Below, in pieces: positions 1 through 8,914 of a stretch of DNA of 64,000 nt. The first letter of the stretch is position 1; every line of letters starts with the position of its first letter. A program made the position numbers and the translations under genes. Below the pieces are notes generated by a model. That model did no database searches. It was not told the DNA's origin and saw only the letters and a program-made list of their open reading frames with translations. Origin of the DNA: Eubacterium sp. 14-2. Lineage in GTDB: Bacteria; Bacillota; Clostridia; Lachnospirales; Lachnospiraceae. Where the stretch lies: contig NZ_KE159569.1 in the NCBI RefSeq assembly GCF_000403845.2, positions 159,972-223,971 on the forward strand, in the 5' to 3' direction.

Positions 1-2593
1 GGTTCTTTCCTCCCGCCTGAGCCATATTGGGACGTCCGCCTCCGCCTCCGCCTACTTTTCCTGCAATAGCCTTAATCAGATTTCCTGCATGGGCTCCCTG
101 CTTCATGGCTCCGTCTGTAGCCATGGCAATCAGGCTCACTCTGCCTTCTTTTTCAGAAGCAAGAACCACCACGCCTTCGCCCAGTTTTTCCTTCAACTGG
201 TCGCCCAGGTCACGCAGCCCGTTCATATCCACGCCGGAAACACTGGCTGCAAGGAGTTTCACGCCTTTTACGTCCACTACCTGGTCCATAACATCGCCCA
301 GAGCGTCCCTGGCTGCCTGGCTCTTTAAGGATTCATTTTCACTTTGCAGCCCTTTCAGCTCCGCCATTAAATGTTCCAGTTTTTCCACCAGCCCTGACGG
401 ACTGGCTTTTACTGTTTTTGCAGCCGCATAAAGGGTTTCTTCCATTCTGTCATAGTATTCAAATACTGCTTTGGAAGTCAGTGCCTCAATTCGGCGCACT
501 CCGGCTGCCACTCCGGATTCAGAAACAATTTTAAAAGCACTGATACTGCTGGTATTTTCCACATGGGTTCCGCCGCACAGTTCCACGGAAAACTCTCCCA
601 TTTTCACTACCCGGACGGAGTCACCATACTTCTCACCGAACAGTGCCATGGCGCCTGTCTGTTTGGCTTCCTCAAGGCTCATCACCTCTGTCACCACTGG
701 CAGAGCAGAAGCTATTTTCTCATTTACAACAGCTTCTGTCCGGGCAATTTCCTCCGGCGTCATGGCTGCAAAATGAGAAAAATCGAAGCGAAGCCTGTCC
801 GCATTTACATCTGAACCATGCTGCTCCACATGGGTTCCCAGCACTTCCCGGAGTGCTTTCTGAAGCAAATGGGTTGCACTGTGGTTTCTGCGGATCAGTC
901 CACGTTTTTCTGAATCCACAGACAGTTCCACCCTGTCTCCTCTCTTAAACATTCCGACAGTTACCACGCCCACATGGCCGATTCTGCCGCCCCGCAGATG
1001 AATGGTATCTTCCACACGGAATTCATTTTCTCCTGCACGGATGATACCTGTATCCGCATTCTGTCCGCCCATGGTGGCATAGAAAGGAGTCTCTTTTACA
1101 ATTATGGTTCCCTGGTCACCGTCTGACAGTGCTTCTGTCAGTTCCGTCTCTGTGGTGAGCACCGTAATCTCAGAATGGTGTACCAGGCGGTCATATCCCA
1201 CAAATTCAGAGGTGACGGAAACATCAATTTCATCGTACACAGTGGCATCCGCACCCATATAATTCGTTTCTTTTCTCGCATTTCTGGCCTTGCTGCGCTG
1301 CTCTTCCATACAGGTCCGAAAACCTTCTTCATCAATGGAAAATCCTTTTTCTTCCAGAATTTCCTGCGTCAGATCCAGCGGAAATCCGTAGGTGTCATAC
1401 AGTTTAAACGCATGTTCTCCCGACAGTACCGTGGTTCCGGCACCTTTCATTTCTTCCTGCATTTCTGACAGAATGCTTAACCCCTGATCAATGGTTTTGT
1501 CAAATTTTTCTTCTTCCTGAGTCAGCACCTTAAAGATAAATTCTTTCTTCTCTTCCAGTTCCGGATAACCGTCTTTGCTCTCATCAATCACGGTTGCGCT
1601 CAATGTGGCAAGAAATCTGCCGCTGATGCCGAGAAGTCTGCCATGGCGGGCTGCCCGCCGGATCAGACGCCGCAGTACATAACCGCGTCCTTCATTAGAA
1701 GGCATAATTCCATCAGAAATCATAAAGGTCGCAGAACGCATATGATCTGTAATCAGACGAACAGACACGTCATCCATGGCGTCTGTCTGATATGTCTTAC
1801 CGGACACTTCACATACTTTGTCCCGGATAGCTTTCATGGTATCAATGTCAAACACGGAATTCACATCCTGTACCACTACTGCAAGACGCTCCAGTCCCAT
1901 GCCTGTATCAATATTTTTAGTGGCCAGTTCTTCATAATTGCCATGACCGTCACCGTCAAACTGGGTAAACACGTTATTCCATACTTCCATGAAACGGTCG
2001 CATTCACAGCCTACTTTGCAGTCCGGGCTGCCGCAGCCATAATTTTCTCCCCGGTCATAATAAATCTCAGAACATGGTCCGCAGGGTCCTGCCCCGTGCT
2101 CCCAGAAATTATCGCATTTTCCATTTTCATCACGGTAAAAACGGGTAATCTTCTCTGCCGGAACCCCCACTTCTTTCGTCCAGATATCAAATGCCTCATC
2201 ATCTTCCCCGTAAATGGAAGGATACAGACGCTCCGGCTCCATGCCAATCACTTCCGTCAGAAATTCCCAGCTCCAGGCAATGGCTTCATGCTTAAAATAG
2301 TCTCCAAAGGAAAAATTTCCCAGCATTTCAAAAAAAGTAAGATGTCTTGCTGTTTTTCCTACATTTTCAATATCTCCGGTCCGGATACATTTCTGGCAGG
2401 TGGTCACCCGTTTCCGGGGTGGAATTTCCTGTCCTGTAAAATACGGCTTTAAGGGCGCCATTCCCGCATTGATCAGCAGCAGGCTGTTGTCATTGTGGGG
2501 TACCAGGGAAAAACTTTTCATTGCCAGATGTTCCTTGCTCTCAAAAAATTCCAGATACATCCTGCGCAGTTCATTTACTCCATACTTCTTCAC
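1..2593 (-). CDS. alaS: Alanyl-tRNA synthetase, 3' end cut by window edge
   Basis: Charges tRNA-Ala with alanine and hydrolyses mischarged Ser/Gly-tRNA-Ala in the cytoplasm. About 864 residues are visible; the family is usually about 875-880, so only the last few codons are missing at base 1. Seen: the class II catalytic core with RHLTFFEMLGNFSFGDYF near residue 80, GRGYVLRRLIRRAARHG in the middle domain, the editing-site zinc motifs HSATH (H571, H575) and CGGTH (C673, H677), and the glycine-rich C-Ala end GGGGGRPNMAQAGG. The start is a GTG at 2593, placed 9 nt after a GGAGG; an in-frame TTG six bases upstream sits too close to the Shine-Dalgarno site. It lies 19 nt after a small membrane peptide gene and is probably co-transcribed with it. 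Identification is firm; the start codon is an inference. Confidence 0.97.
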   Translation of the reverse strand, partial: MKKYGVNELRRMYLEFFESKEHLAMKSFSLVPHNDNSLLLINAGMAPLKPYFTGQEIPPRKRVTTCQKCIRTGDIENVGKTARHLTFFEMLGNFSFGDYFKHEAIAWSWEFLTEVIGMEPERLYPSIYGEDDEAFDIWTKEVGVPAEKITRFYRDENGKCDNFWEHGAGPCGPCSEIYYDRGENYGCGSPDCKVGCECDRFMEVWNNVFTQFDGDGHGNYEELATKNIDTGMGLERLAVVVQDVNSVFDIDTMKAIRDKVCEVSGKTYQTDAMDDVSVRLITDHMRSATFMISDGIMPSNEGRGYVLRRLIRRAARHGRLLGISGRFLATLSATVIDESKDGYPELEEKKEFIFKVLTQEEEKFDKTIDQGLSILSEMQEEMKGAGTTVLSGEHAFKLYDTYGFPLDLTQEILEEKGFSIDEEGFRTCMEEQRSKARNARKETNYMGADATVYDEIDVSVTSEFVGYDRLVHHSEITVLTTETELTEALSDGDQGTIIVKETPFYATMGGQNADTGIIRAGENEFRVEDTIHLRGGRIGHVGVVTVGMFKRGDRVELSVDSEKRGLIRRNHSATHLLQKALREVLGTHVEQHGSDVNADRLRFDFSHFAAMTPEEIARTEAVVNEKIASALPVVTEVMSLEEAKQTGAMALFGEKYGDSVRVVKMGEFSVELCGGTHVENTSSISAFKIVSESGVAAGVRRIEALTSKAVFEYYDRMEETLYAAAKTVKASPSGLVEKLEHLMAELKGLQSENESLKSQAARDALGDVMDQVVDVKGVKLLAASVSGVDMNGLRDLGDQLKEKLGEGVVVLASEKEGRVSLIAMATDGAMKQGAHAGNLIKAIAGKVGGGGGGRPNMAQAGGKN

Positions 2594-2612
2594 AACCAAT
2601 TTCCTCCACTGT

Positions 2613-2762
2613 CTATTTCTCTTTCGCTGTCAGCTCTTCTGCCGCAGTTTTCACATCTTTTCTGTCACGCAGTTTTTTTCCAAAAAAGATCCCGCATCCG
2701 GCTACTGCCGTCATCAGAATAAATTTTACTGCTGTCTGTATAAAACTGGCTATAAATGCCAT
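2613..2762 (-). CDS. Small single-span membrane protein (49 aa), unknown
   Basis: Not recognised. The frame encodes 49 residues beginning MAFIASFIQTAVKFILMTAV and ending in a charged tail rich in K, R, D and E. Residues 3-27 form one hydrophobic segment containing a Gly-Cys-Gly, followed by a positive stretch (GKKLRDRKD), so the C-terminus should lie in the cytoplasm. A strong Shine-Dalgarno (GGAGG, 7 nt before ATG) supports translation. It ends 19 nt before alaS, which suggests co-transcription. It is too short for function prediction by eye. Alternative: a leader peptide for alaS, though there is no run of Ala codons that would indicate attenuation. Confidence 0.6.
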   Translation of the reverse strand: MAFIASFIQTAVKFILMTAVAGCGIFFGKKLRDRKDVKTAAEELTAKEK

Positions 2763-2815
2763 AAGAACACCTCCTGTCAATCTGCCATATACCTTTCACC
2801 CTCAGGCGCCTGTTC

Positions 2816-2841
2816 ACACAGCCGCCTGCAGCGGGCTGTGT
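2816..2841 (-). terminator. Stem-loop after rnhA
   Basis: ACACAGCC at 2816-2823 pairs with GGCTGTGT at 2834-2841 around a 10-base loop. It lies between the rnhA stop and the small membrane gene on the same strand. There is no clear T-tract, so a terminator role is tentative; it could be a structured spacer. Confidence 0.35.
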
Positions 2842-2891
2842 TCGCCCTCAGGTTTCCTCAGGGCATATAATATCATATGAACCGCAGTTTT

Positions 2892-3359
2892 TCAAGTATC
2901 CTCCAGTAAATGGTCTCCATCTGCAGCGGAAGTCGCCAGTTCATCACAGCGTTCGTTCATCACATGTCCGTCGTGGCCTTTAACCCAGATAAATTTCACC
3001 TGATGCGGCGCCATAGCCTGCAGCAGTTCCTGCCAGAGGTCTGTGTTTTTGACCGGTTTTCCGTCTGACTTCTTCCAGCCCTTTTTCTGCCAGCTGCCAA
3101 TCCAGTTCTGGTTAAAGGCGTCCACAACGTATTTGGAATCCGAATACAGCTCCACCTGACAGGGTCTTGTCAGTTCCTGCAGGCTGCGGATTACCGCCAT
3201 CAGTTCCATACGGTTGTTGGTGGTTTTCCGGTATCCTGCGGAAATTTCTTTCTTATATAATTTTCCTGAGGCGTCCAGATATGTCAGAACCGCTCCGTAA
3301 CCTCCCGGACCGTCAGGATTGCCTCTTGCCGCTCCATCTGTGTATATTTTTACTTCCAT
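2892..3359 (-). CDS. rnhA: Ribonuclease HI
   Basis: Cleaves the RNA strand of RNA-DNA hybrids, removing R-loops and primers. The 155-residue product matches the usual bacterial RNase HI length. The opening KIYTDGAARGNPDGPGGYG carries the first catalytic aspartate D8; E52 (RMELMA), D74 (YSDSKYVVD) and D139 (NERCDELA) complete the DEDD set, and H129 lies in the flexible GHDGH loop. It also has the basic-protrusion WKKSDGKPVKNTDLW segment typical of type 1 enzymes. The start has GGAGG six bases upstream. It follows the MBL-fold gene by 15 nt on the same strand, so the two are likely co-transcribed, without an obvious functional link. Confidence 0.96.
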   Translation of the reverse strand: MEVKIYTDGAARGNPDGPGGYGAVLTYLDASGKLYKKEISAGYRKTTNNRMELMAVIRSLQELTRPCQVELYSDSKYVVDAFNQNWIGSWQKKGWKKSDGKPVKNTDLWQELLQAMAPHQVKFIWVKGHDGHVMNERCDELATSAADGDHLLEDT

Positions 3360-3374
3360 GTGTTTCCTCCGATT

Positions 3375-4136
3375 TTATATTTCTTTCAGCACAATTTCCT
3401 GATTCTCCCGTTCCATACAAAGAATCCGTTCCCTGTCTTTCTGATTTTCCGGAAGGTTCCTGTATTCCTGAACCAGTTCATAATGTTTCCACATATGCAT
3501 GGGTACAATGTATTCTGCCTGCACATGTTCTCTGAAATAATCAATCCCCAGATATCGGTCTTCTTCCTGTCTTGGGTCCATTACCACAAAAGCCAGATCA
3601 ATTTTCCTGCCTGAAATCAGATTTATCTGCTCCTTATAGGTCTTTTCCTGATAATCATTGTCTTTCTCCGGCTCCCCTTCCCATCTCCACCAGTTCAGAT
3701 CTCCTGCATGGTAAACAGTCTTTCCGTCCGCTGTTACCAGGAATGCTACGCCGCTGTCTGTGGACAGCAGTGTTTCTATGGTAATATCATCTATATGGTA
3801 AAGTTCTCCCGGCTTCACATATGTGATACTTTCCTTTATCGTTTCCTCCAGACCAGACCGGCGCAGAAAAGAACTGCCCAGTTTTCTCTTTATCTCTTTT
3901 GCAAAAATATAGCGGATATTGGGATATTTTTCTTTCCATTTCAGCACTTCCACGTCAAAATGGTCTCCGTGCTCATGACTGGCAAACACATAAACAGGCA
4001 TGTCCGCCGGAAATTCCGGCATTTTTCCACAATATACACAGGAAGGAATATAATCTCCCCTGTAATAATCAAATACAAATGCCCGGCCTCCTGTTTCCAC
4101 ACAGAACGCACTGTGGTGAATATATGTAATTTTCAT
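3375..4136 (-). CDS. MBL-fold metal-dependent hydrolase (UlaG-like)
   Basis: A metallo-beta-lactamase-fold hydrolase of unknown substrate. From the preferred ATG it has 253 residues. It opens MKITYIHHSAFCVE, typical of the UlaG/YycJ-like branch, and carries the metal motif HEHGDH at residues 54-59. Further likely ligands are the HAGDLNWW segment and the late PMHMW histidines. No signal peptide is seen, so it should be cytoplasmic. An upstream in-frame ATG at 4148 exists, but GGAGG sits between it and the ATG at 4136, which favours the latter. The family includes L-ascorbate-6-phosphate lactonase, but no ascorbate genes are nearby, so that specific role is not claimed. Confidence 0.85.
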   Translation of the reverse strand: MKITYIHHSAFCVETGGRAFVFDYYRGDYIPSCVYCGKMPEFPADMPVYVFASHEHGDHFDVEVLKWKEKYPNIRYIFAKEIKRKLGSSFLRRSGLEETIKESITYVKPGELYHIDDITIETLLSTDSGVAFLVTADGKTVYHAGDLNWWRWEGEPEKDNDYQEKTYKEQINLISGRKIDLAFVVMDPRQEEDRYLGIDYFREHVQAEYIVPMHMWKHYELVQEYRNLPENQKDRERILCMERENQEIVLKEI

Positions 4137-4336
4137 GTTTTCCTCCATTCTGTTTCAAATATACTGTAATCTGCTTCTTAATTATACTGAATTTTTCGGA
4201 AAATGTATAGCAGAAAAGCTGATAAATCTCTGCGCCGGGTTCCCGGTTTTGTTCATTTCCCGGAATTCTGATTTCCCATAGACTTTCCTTTCCCCGTATG
4301 GTATACTACAGGAAATATTCAGAAAGGAGGAGTCAC

Positions 4337-4654
4337 ATGACAAATACTGAATTATTGCAGGCACTGTATGATGATATGCAGACGGTAAAAGAAAACGTTT
4401 CTTCTCTTGACAGAAGAGTTTCTTCTCTTGAAAAAGACATTGCAAAAATACCATCTCTTGAAAAGAAAATCAATGAAATCAGTCTTACGCTTGAAAATGA
4501 AACAAACCGCAATATCAAAATCATTGCAGAAGGCCATCTCGATTTATCCAGAAAATTAAATGAATCCATAAAACTCAGCAGCGAAGTCAAAGCCGAACAG
4601 GAACTTCACAGCATTTATATCAATGCATTTAACAGACAGTTAAAAGTATTCTGA
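4337..4654 (+). CDS. Small coiled-coil protein, unknown
   Basis: A 105-residue protein starting MTNTELLQALYDDMQTVKEN. It is almost entirely heptad-like: VSSLDRRVSSLEKDIAKI followed by PSLEKKINEISLTLENETNR, with the phrase (V/P)SSLE repeated three times. No membrane segment or signal peptide is visible. The ATG at 4337 follows AGGAGG by 6 nt and is preferred over an upstream in-frame ATG at 4298. It is the only plus-strand gene in the first 27 kb, flanked by minus-strand genes, and ends before a strong terminator. Similar short coiled-coil proteins are common in Clostridia, often without a known role. Confidence 0.65.
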   Translation: MTNTELLQALYDDMQTVKENVSSLDRRVSSLEKDIAKIPSLEKKINEISLTLENETNRNIKIIAEGHLDLSRKLNESIKLSSEVKAEQELHSIYINAFNRQLKVF

Positions 4655-4711
4655 TCAGATAATCATATCTGAAGAACACCTTTCACAGAGGCCCACCGAG
4701 TCTCTTCAGCA

Positions 4712-4748
4712 AAACAGGGACACTGGCCCTGCCATCGTGTCCCTGTTT
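4712..4748. terminator. Bidirectional intrinsic terminator
   Basis: AAACAGGGACAC (4712-4723) pairs perfectly with GTGTCCCTGTTT (4737-4748). The stem has T-rich flanks and lies between the convergent coiled-coil gene and spoIVA. Confidence 0.8.
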
Positions 4749-4827
4749 CTTATACCAATACCATTTTCGCCGGACAAAAGAAACTCTTTCATATAAAATA
4801 CCATTTTCGCCAGGCAAAAGCATTTTT

Positions 4828-6315
4828 TTATATAATGATGCACACCAGTCCCCCATTGCTGTCATTGACAATTTTCTGCATGGTATCCTGCAGCTTCACC
4901 TGGCTTTCATCATCCATCATGGTAATCTTACTGCGGATTCCGTCTTCCACCAGCTCACCGATGGATTTCCCGAAAATATTAGTCTGCCAGATCCCTTCCT
5001 CCTGCTCCCTGGAAGTCTTGATATATCCAATTAAATCCTGGGCCTGTTCTTCACTTCCGATGATCGGCGCTATCTCCGTTTCCACATTTGCCTTGATCAT
5101 GTGAATGGAAGGCGACTGTGCCTTGATTTTCACGCCGAATTTATTGCCATGGCGAATCAGCACCGGCTCCTCGATTTCAATATCTGTAAGCTGAGGCGTT
5201 ACCACACCGTAGCCTTTCTGCTTCACCGCTTCCATGGCACTTCCTACTTTATCGTACTCTTTTTTCATGGCAGACAGTTCCCGGATCATGGAAATCAGCT
5301 GATATTCTCCGGAAATGGGAACACCTGTCAGTTCACTCATGTTTTCATAATAATATTTCTGGTCTATATCAAACACAATCTGGACACACCCCCGCGACAG
5401 TTCCACCTTATCCAGTTTCATCCTTCGCACATATTCCCCTTCCGGCACCAGTTCCGTATTCCGCACATCCCTGGCATAAGTGAATTTCTTTAATATCTGC
5501 ATGGCATTCTGAATAATATTTTCTTTTATCTTATGAGTATTATCCAGCATTTCCACCCATTTCGGCAGGAAGAAATCCACCCGTTCGATGGGAAATTCAT
5601 AGAGAATCCCTTCCAGAATACGAAAAATATCATCTTTTCTAAGCTGCTCACAGTTCACCGGAAGGGTGGAGACTCCATATTTCTCCGTCAATTCTTCTGC
5701 CAGTTTCTGGCTTTCCGCTCCATAGGGTTTCTGGGTATTCAGCAGTAAAATAAAAGGTTTCCCTATTTTTTTCAAACCTGCAACGGTTTTTTCTTCCGCA
5801 GGGATATAGCTTTCCCTTGGAAGTTCTGTAATGGAGCCGTCAGTGGTAATCACAATTCCGATGTTGGAATGCTCCCTGATTACCTTCTGGGTGCCGATTT
5901 CTGCCGCCTGTGTAAAAGGAATCTCATAATCAAACCAGGGCGTTTTCACCATTCGTTCCGCGCCCTCTTCCATATGCCCGGTTGCCCCGTCCACCATGAA
6001 TCCCACGCAGTCAATAAGCCTGACATTAACCTCAAGATCCTCATTAAGTCTGATTTTTGCAGCCTCTTTCGGTACAAATTTCGGCTCTGTAGTCATAATG
6101 GTTTTTCCCTGAGCCGACTGGGGCAGCTCATCGGTTGCCCGCTCTCTGCTATGTACGTCCTCCATTTCCGGCAGTACCATTACATCCATAAACCGTTTGA
6201 TAAAGGTGGATTTCCCTGTTCGCACAGGCCCCACCACCCCGATATAGATATCTCCATTCGTCCTGGCACTGATATCTTTGTAAATATTATATGTACCTGT
6301 ATTAATATTTTCCAT
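4828..6315 (-). CDS. spoIVA: Stage IV sporulation protein A (spore coat ATPase)
   Basis: SpoIVA is the ATPase that polymerises on the forespore surface and forms the basement layer of the spore coat; it is made in the mother cell. The 495-residue length matches the B. subtilis protein (about 492). The N-terminus has the TRAFAC-type P-loop GPVRTGKST with K35, followed by a GTPase-like LIDCVGFMVDGATGHMEEG segment and LLNTQKPYG. The C-terminus ends in hydrophobic GGLVCIII, as in known SpoIVA tails that bind the membrane anchor SpoVM. The ATG at 6315 follows AGGAGG; a longer frame to 6441 has no such site. A possible SigE promoter lies just upstream. It marks the organism as an endospore former. 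Confidence 0.97.
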   Translation of the reverse strand: MENINTGTYNIYKDISARTNGDIYIGVVGPVRTGKSTFIKRFMDVMVLPEMEDVHSRERATDELPQSAQGKTIMTTEPKFVPKEAAKIRLNEDLEVNVRLIDCVGFMVDGATGHMEEGAERMVKTPWFDYEIPFTQAAEIGTQKVIREHSNIGIVITTDGSITELPRESYIPAEEKTVAGLKKIGKPFILLLNTQKPYGAESQKLAEELTEKYGVSTLPVNCEQLRKDDIFRILEGILYEFPIERVDFFLPKWVEMLDNTHKIKENIIQNAMQILKKFTYARDVRNTELVPEGEYVRRMKLDKVELSRGCVQIVFDIDQKYYYENMSELTGVPISGEYQLISMIRELSAMKKEYDKVGSAMEAVKQKGYGVVTPQLTDIEIEEPVLIRHGNKFGVKIKAQSPSIHMIKANVETEIAPIIGSEEQAQDLIGYIKTSREQEEGIWQTNIFGKSIGELVEDGIRSKITMMDDESQVKLQDTMQKIVNDSNGGLVCIII

Positions 6316-6342
6316 AAAAAAACCTCCTGTTCTACTGTTATC

Positions 6343-6371
6343 AGTATATGCAGGAAGTTTGCATGGAATGC
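6343..6371 (-). promoter_or_regulatory. Possible sigma-E promoter for spoIVA
   Basis: On the minus strand GCATTC (6366-6371) and CATATACT (6343-6350) are separated by 15 bases, about 28 nt before the spoIVA start. This loosely fits mother-cell SigE promoters (-10 like CATACAAT). It is inferred by eye, and the -35 match is weak. Confidence 0.35.
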
Positions 6372-6407
6372 TATAAATTGTACAAAGATTAAAGTAAAAT
6401 AACCGGC

Positions 6408-7337
6408 CTATTTTATAACCTTCAAAACCCCCGGCAGACATTCATACCGCAGACGCACCGGATCTCCCAGATCTTCTCCATCCGTATGGCCGGTCAGGGG
6501 TTCCTGCAGCCACAGCGTACAGGATTCGCAGTCAGCCAGTTCAATTCCCTGAAAACCCACATGCTTTCCTCTGAGCAGGGTAAACAGAAGAAACAGGGCC
6601 CGCAGCTTTTTTATTCCATGGATATAACAGACCGATAACTTTCCGTCCTGGTCTGAAGCAGACGGAGCCATGGGAAGGCCTCCGCCCTCACATCTGTGAT
6701 TCATCACCGCCATACAGATCAGCCCGCGGATTCGCTCTTTCTCTCCGTCATCAAACTGGAGACTGGCCTGAACGTCCGGCAGTTCCGCCAGCGTCAATAT
6801 AGTCTGAATGAAATAAGACAGCCTCCCCAGATGGAGCCTGTTTAAAAAAACTTTCATTCCGGCCGCATTCACACGTCTGCAGACTTCCGCATCCATACCA
6901 ATCCCCGAACTGATCGTAAAGTATGCACTTTTTTCCAGATTCCTGCCCCAGTATACTTTTCCCATATCCATTTCATACAGTTCCTGAGACTCCAGAATCC
7001 GTTTCAGGGCAGCCAGCGGGTCTTTTGGAAGACCCAGCCCTCTGCCCAGATCATTGCCGGAACCCGTGGGAATATAGCCAAATCGTATACCGGCAAAATC
7101 CCGGATTCCGTTCACCACTTCATTTGCCGTACCATCGCCGCCCACCACCACAAGAGAAATCACTTCTTCCTGATATTTCTCCGTCAGTTTTTCCGCCAGT
7201 TCTCCGGCGTGGCCTTTATATTTTGTGAGGAAGGCCCGGTAAGCCACCTTCCTCTCTTTCAGTTCTGCCTCCAGTCTCCTCCAGATTTTTCTGCCTTTCC
7301 CGGTTCTGGAAGCAACATTTACAATAAAATAATACAT
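6408..7337 (-). CDS. Diacylglycerol kinase family lipid kinase (YegS/DgkB type)
   Basis: Likely phosphorylates diacylglycerol or a related lipid with ATP at the membrane face, in phospholipid recycling. From the ATG at 7337 the product has 309 residues, normal for the family. It opens with MYYFIVNVASRTGKG and carries the nucleotide-binding GGDGT at 66-70 and the following GSGNDLGRGLG. The C-terminal beta-sandwich contains TGHTDGEDLG. A start at 7400 has a fair Shine-Dalgarno (GGTGGAG) but would overlap malQ by 38 nt and add residues before the conserved fold; I prefer 7337 even though its ribosome site is weak. It lies downstream of malQ and may be read from the maltodextrin operon. Soluble DgkB is the closest characterised relative; lipid specificity is not visible. 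Confidence 0.85.
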   Translation of the reverse strand: MYYFIVNVASRTGKGRKIWRRLEAELKERKVAYRAFLTKYKGHAGELAEKLTEKYQEEVISLVVVGGDGTANEVVNGIRDFAGIRFGYIPTGSGNDLGRGLGLPKDPLAALKRILESQELYEMDMGKVYWGRNLEKSAYFTISSGIGMDAEVCRRVNAAGMKVFLNRLHLGRLSYFIQTILTLAELPDVQASLQFDDGEKERIRGLICMAVMNHRCEGGGLPMAPSASDQDGKLSVCYIHGIKKLRALFLLFTLLRGKHVGFQGIELADCESCTLWLQEPLTGHTDGEDLGDPVRLRYECLPGVLKVIK

Positions 7338-7362
7338 ATCCTGTCTGCTTTCTCTGCTGACT

Positions 7363-8862
7363 TTACTCAGCAGCTCCGGCCTGCTTCGGCGCTCTGCCAT
7401 ACAGCTCCACCTGTTTGCAAATGCGCCTCACCAGTTTGCTGTCAACAGCTCCCGGTTTCATACGCCACATCCAGTTACAGCCCAGGGTGGAAGGGGTATT
7501 CATCCTTCCCTCACTTCCAATTCCCAGTAAATCCTGCATGGTCACTATGGCAGTATCGCTGACACTGGACCAGACGCCCCGCATTACCCCCCAGTGATAC
7601 CCCTCGTCTTTATTCAGATTCAGGTAATCTTTTGCAAAGGCCACACAGGGTCTGGGCGCGGTCTTCATCCATCCCAGAATAGTATCATTATCATGGGTTC
7701 CTGCATAGACTACTGAATTGTTATTGTAATTATGGGGCAGATAGTCTCCGTCCTCTCTGCTGTCAAAAGCAAACTGAATCAGCTTCATGCCCGGATAGCC
7801 GGATTCCTCCAGCATTTCATGAACCGCCTCTGTCAGGAATCCCAGATCCTCTGCAATAATATCCAGTCTGCCCAGTTCCTTTTCAATGGAACGGAACAGT
7901 TTAATACCAGGGCCTTTCCTCCACTCTCCGTTTTTGGCTGTTTTATGTCCGAACGGAATGGCATAATAAGATTCAAATCCACGGAAATGGTCGATACGCA
8001 CCACATCAAACAGTTTTGACATCTTATCCAGCCGCTTCTTCCACCAGCGGTAATCATCCTGTTCCATCACATCCCAGCGAAACAGCGGATTGCCCCACAA
8101 CTGACCGTCATCGGAAAATGCATCCGGAGGACATCCCGCCACATCAATGGGCACCAGATTCTCATCCAGATAAAACTGAGAAGGATTCGCCCATACGTCC
8201 GCGCTGTCCATGGCCACATAAATAGGCACATCTCCGATAATGCGGATTCCCTTATCATTTGCATATGTTTTCAGACTGTTCCACTGTTTATAAAAAAGAT
8301 ACTGCAGCACTTTCCAGAACTCTGTCTCTTCTTTCAGATCCTCTCCGGCTTTCTGCAGCGCTTCTTCCCTGCGCAGCCTCAGATCTTCTTCCCATTCGCT
8401 CCAGGCAGCTCCCTCGTGGGCGTCTTTGAGCGCCATAAACAGTGCATAATCGTCAAGCCAGTCTTCCTGATTCTGACAGAACGCTTCATAGTCCTCCGGT
8501 ATATTTTTCTGAAACCGGTCAAATGCCTTATGTAACAGTTCATAACGGTTTACATAGAGGATCCCGTAATCTACCCTGGTAATATCCTTTCCCCACTCAT
8601 AGGACTGGCATTCCTTTCTGGTGAGGAGCTTTTCTTTACAGAGTTTTTCCAGATCTATAAAATAGGGATTCCCTGCAAAACTGGAAAAAGACTGATAGGG
8701 AGAATCTCCGTAACTGGTAGGGCAGATCGGCAGCACCTGCCAGTAACTCTGCTCTGCTTTCACCAGAAAATCCACAAACTTTTCCGCCTCTTTTCCCAGA
8801 GTTCCAATCCCGTAGGGAGAGGGCAGAGATGAAATATGCATTAAAACTCCACTACTACGCAT
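7363..8862 (-). CDS. malQ: 4-alpha-glucanotransferase (amylomaltase)
   Basis: Transfers alpha-1,4-glucan segments between maltodextrins, releasing glucose and longer chains for phosphorylase. The 499-residue GH77 enzyme has the nucleophile D291 in VRIDHFRGF, acid/base E338 in IAEDLG and the third carboxylate D391 in THDNDT. The N-terminus SSGVLMHISSLPSPYGIG is classic. GGAGG lies 8 nt before the ATG at 8862; a GTG one codon earlier is less well placed. It follows a LacI regulator and an ABC sugar importer on the same strand, so it probably closes a maltodextrin operon. It should work with the glycogen phosphorylase encoded about 37 kb away. Confidence 0.97.
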   Translation of the reverse strand: MRSSGVLMHISSLPSPYGIGTLGKEAEKFVDFLVKAEQSYWQVLPICPTSYGDSPYQSFSSFAGNPYFIDLEKLCKEKLLTRKECQSYEWGKDITRVDYGILYVNRYELLHKAFDRFQKNIPEDYEAFCQNQEDWLDDYALFMALKDAHEGAAWSEWEEDLRLRREEALQKAGEDLKEETEFWKVLQYLFYKQWNSLKTYANDKGIRIIGDVPIYVAMDSADVWANPSQFYLDENLVPIDVAGCPPDAFSDDGQLWGNPLFRWDVMEQDDYRWWKKRLDKMSKLFDVVRIDHFRGFESYYAIPFGHKTAKNGEWRKGPGIKLFRSIEKELGRLDIIAEDLGFLTEAVHEMLEESGYPGMKLIQFAFDSREDGDYLPHNYNNNSVVYAGTHDNDTILGWMKTAPRPCVAFAKDYLNLNKDEGYHWGVMRGVWSSVSDTAIVTMQDLLGIGSEGRMNTPSTLGCNWMWRMKPGAVDSKLVRRICKQVELYGRAPKQAGAAE

Positions 8863-8914
8863 CACGCGTACCTCCTGTTGTCAAATCTGTTTACTGCCGC
8901 CCGGTTTTCCTGCC

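Noticed and set aside
1643..2452. Plus-strand open frame (269 codons)
   Set aside because: Antisense to alaS. The minus-strand synthetase is unbroken and well conserved.
4182..4454. Minus-strand 90-codon frame
   Set aside because: It overlaps the coiled-coil gene on the other strand, has no ribosome site, and shows low-complexity composition.
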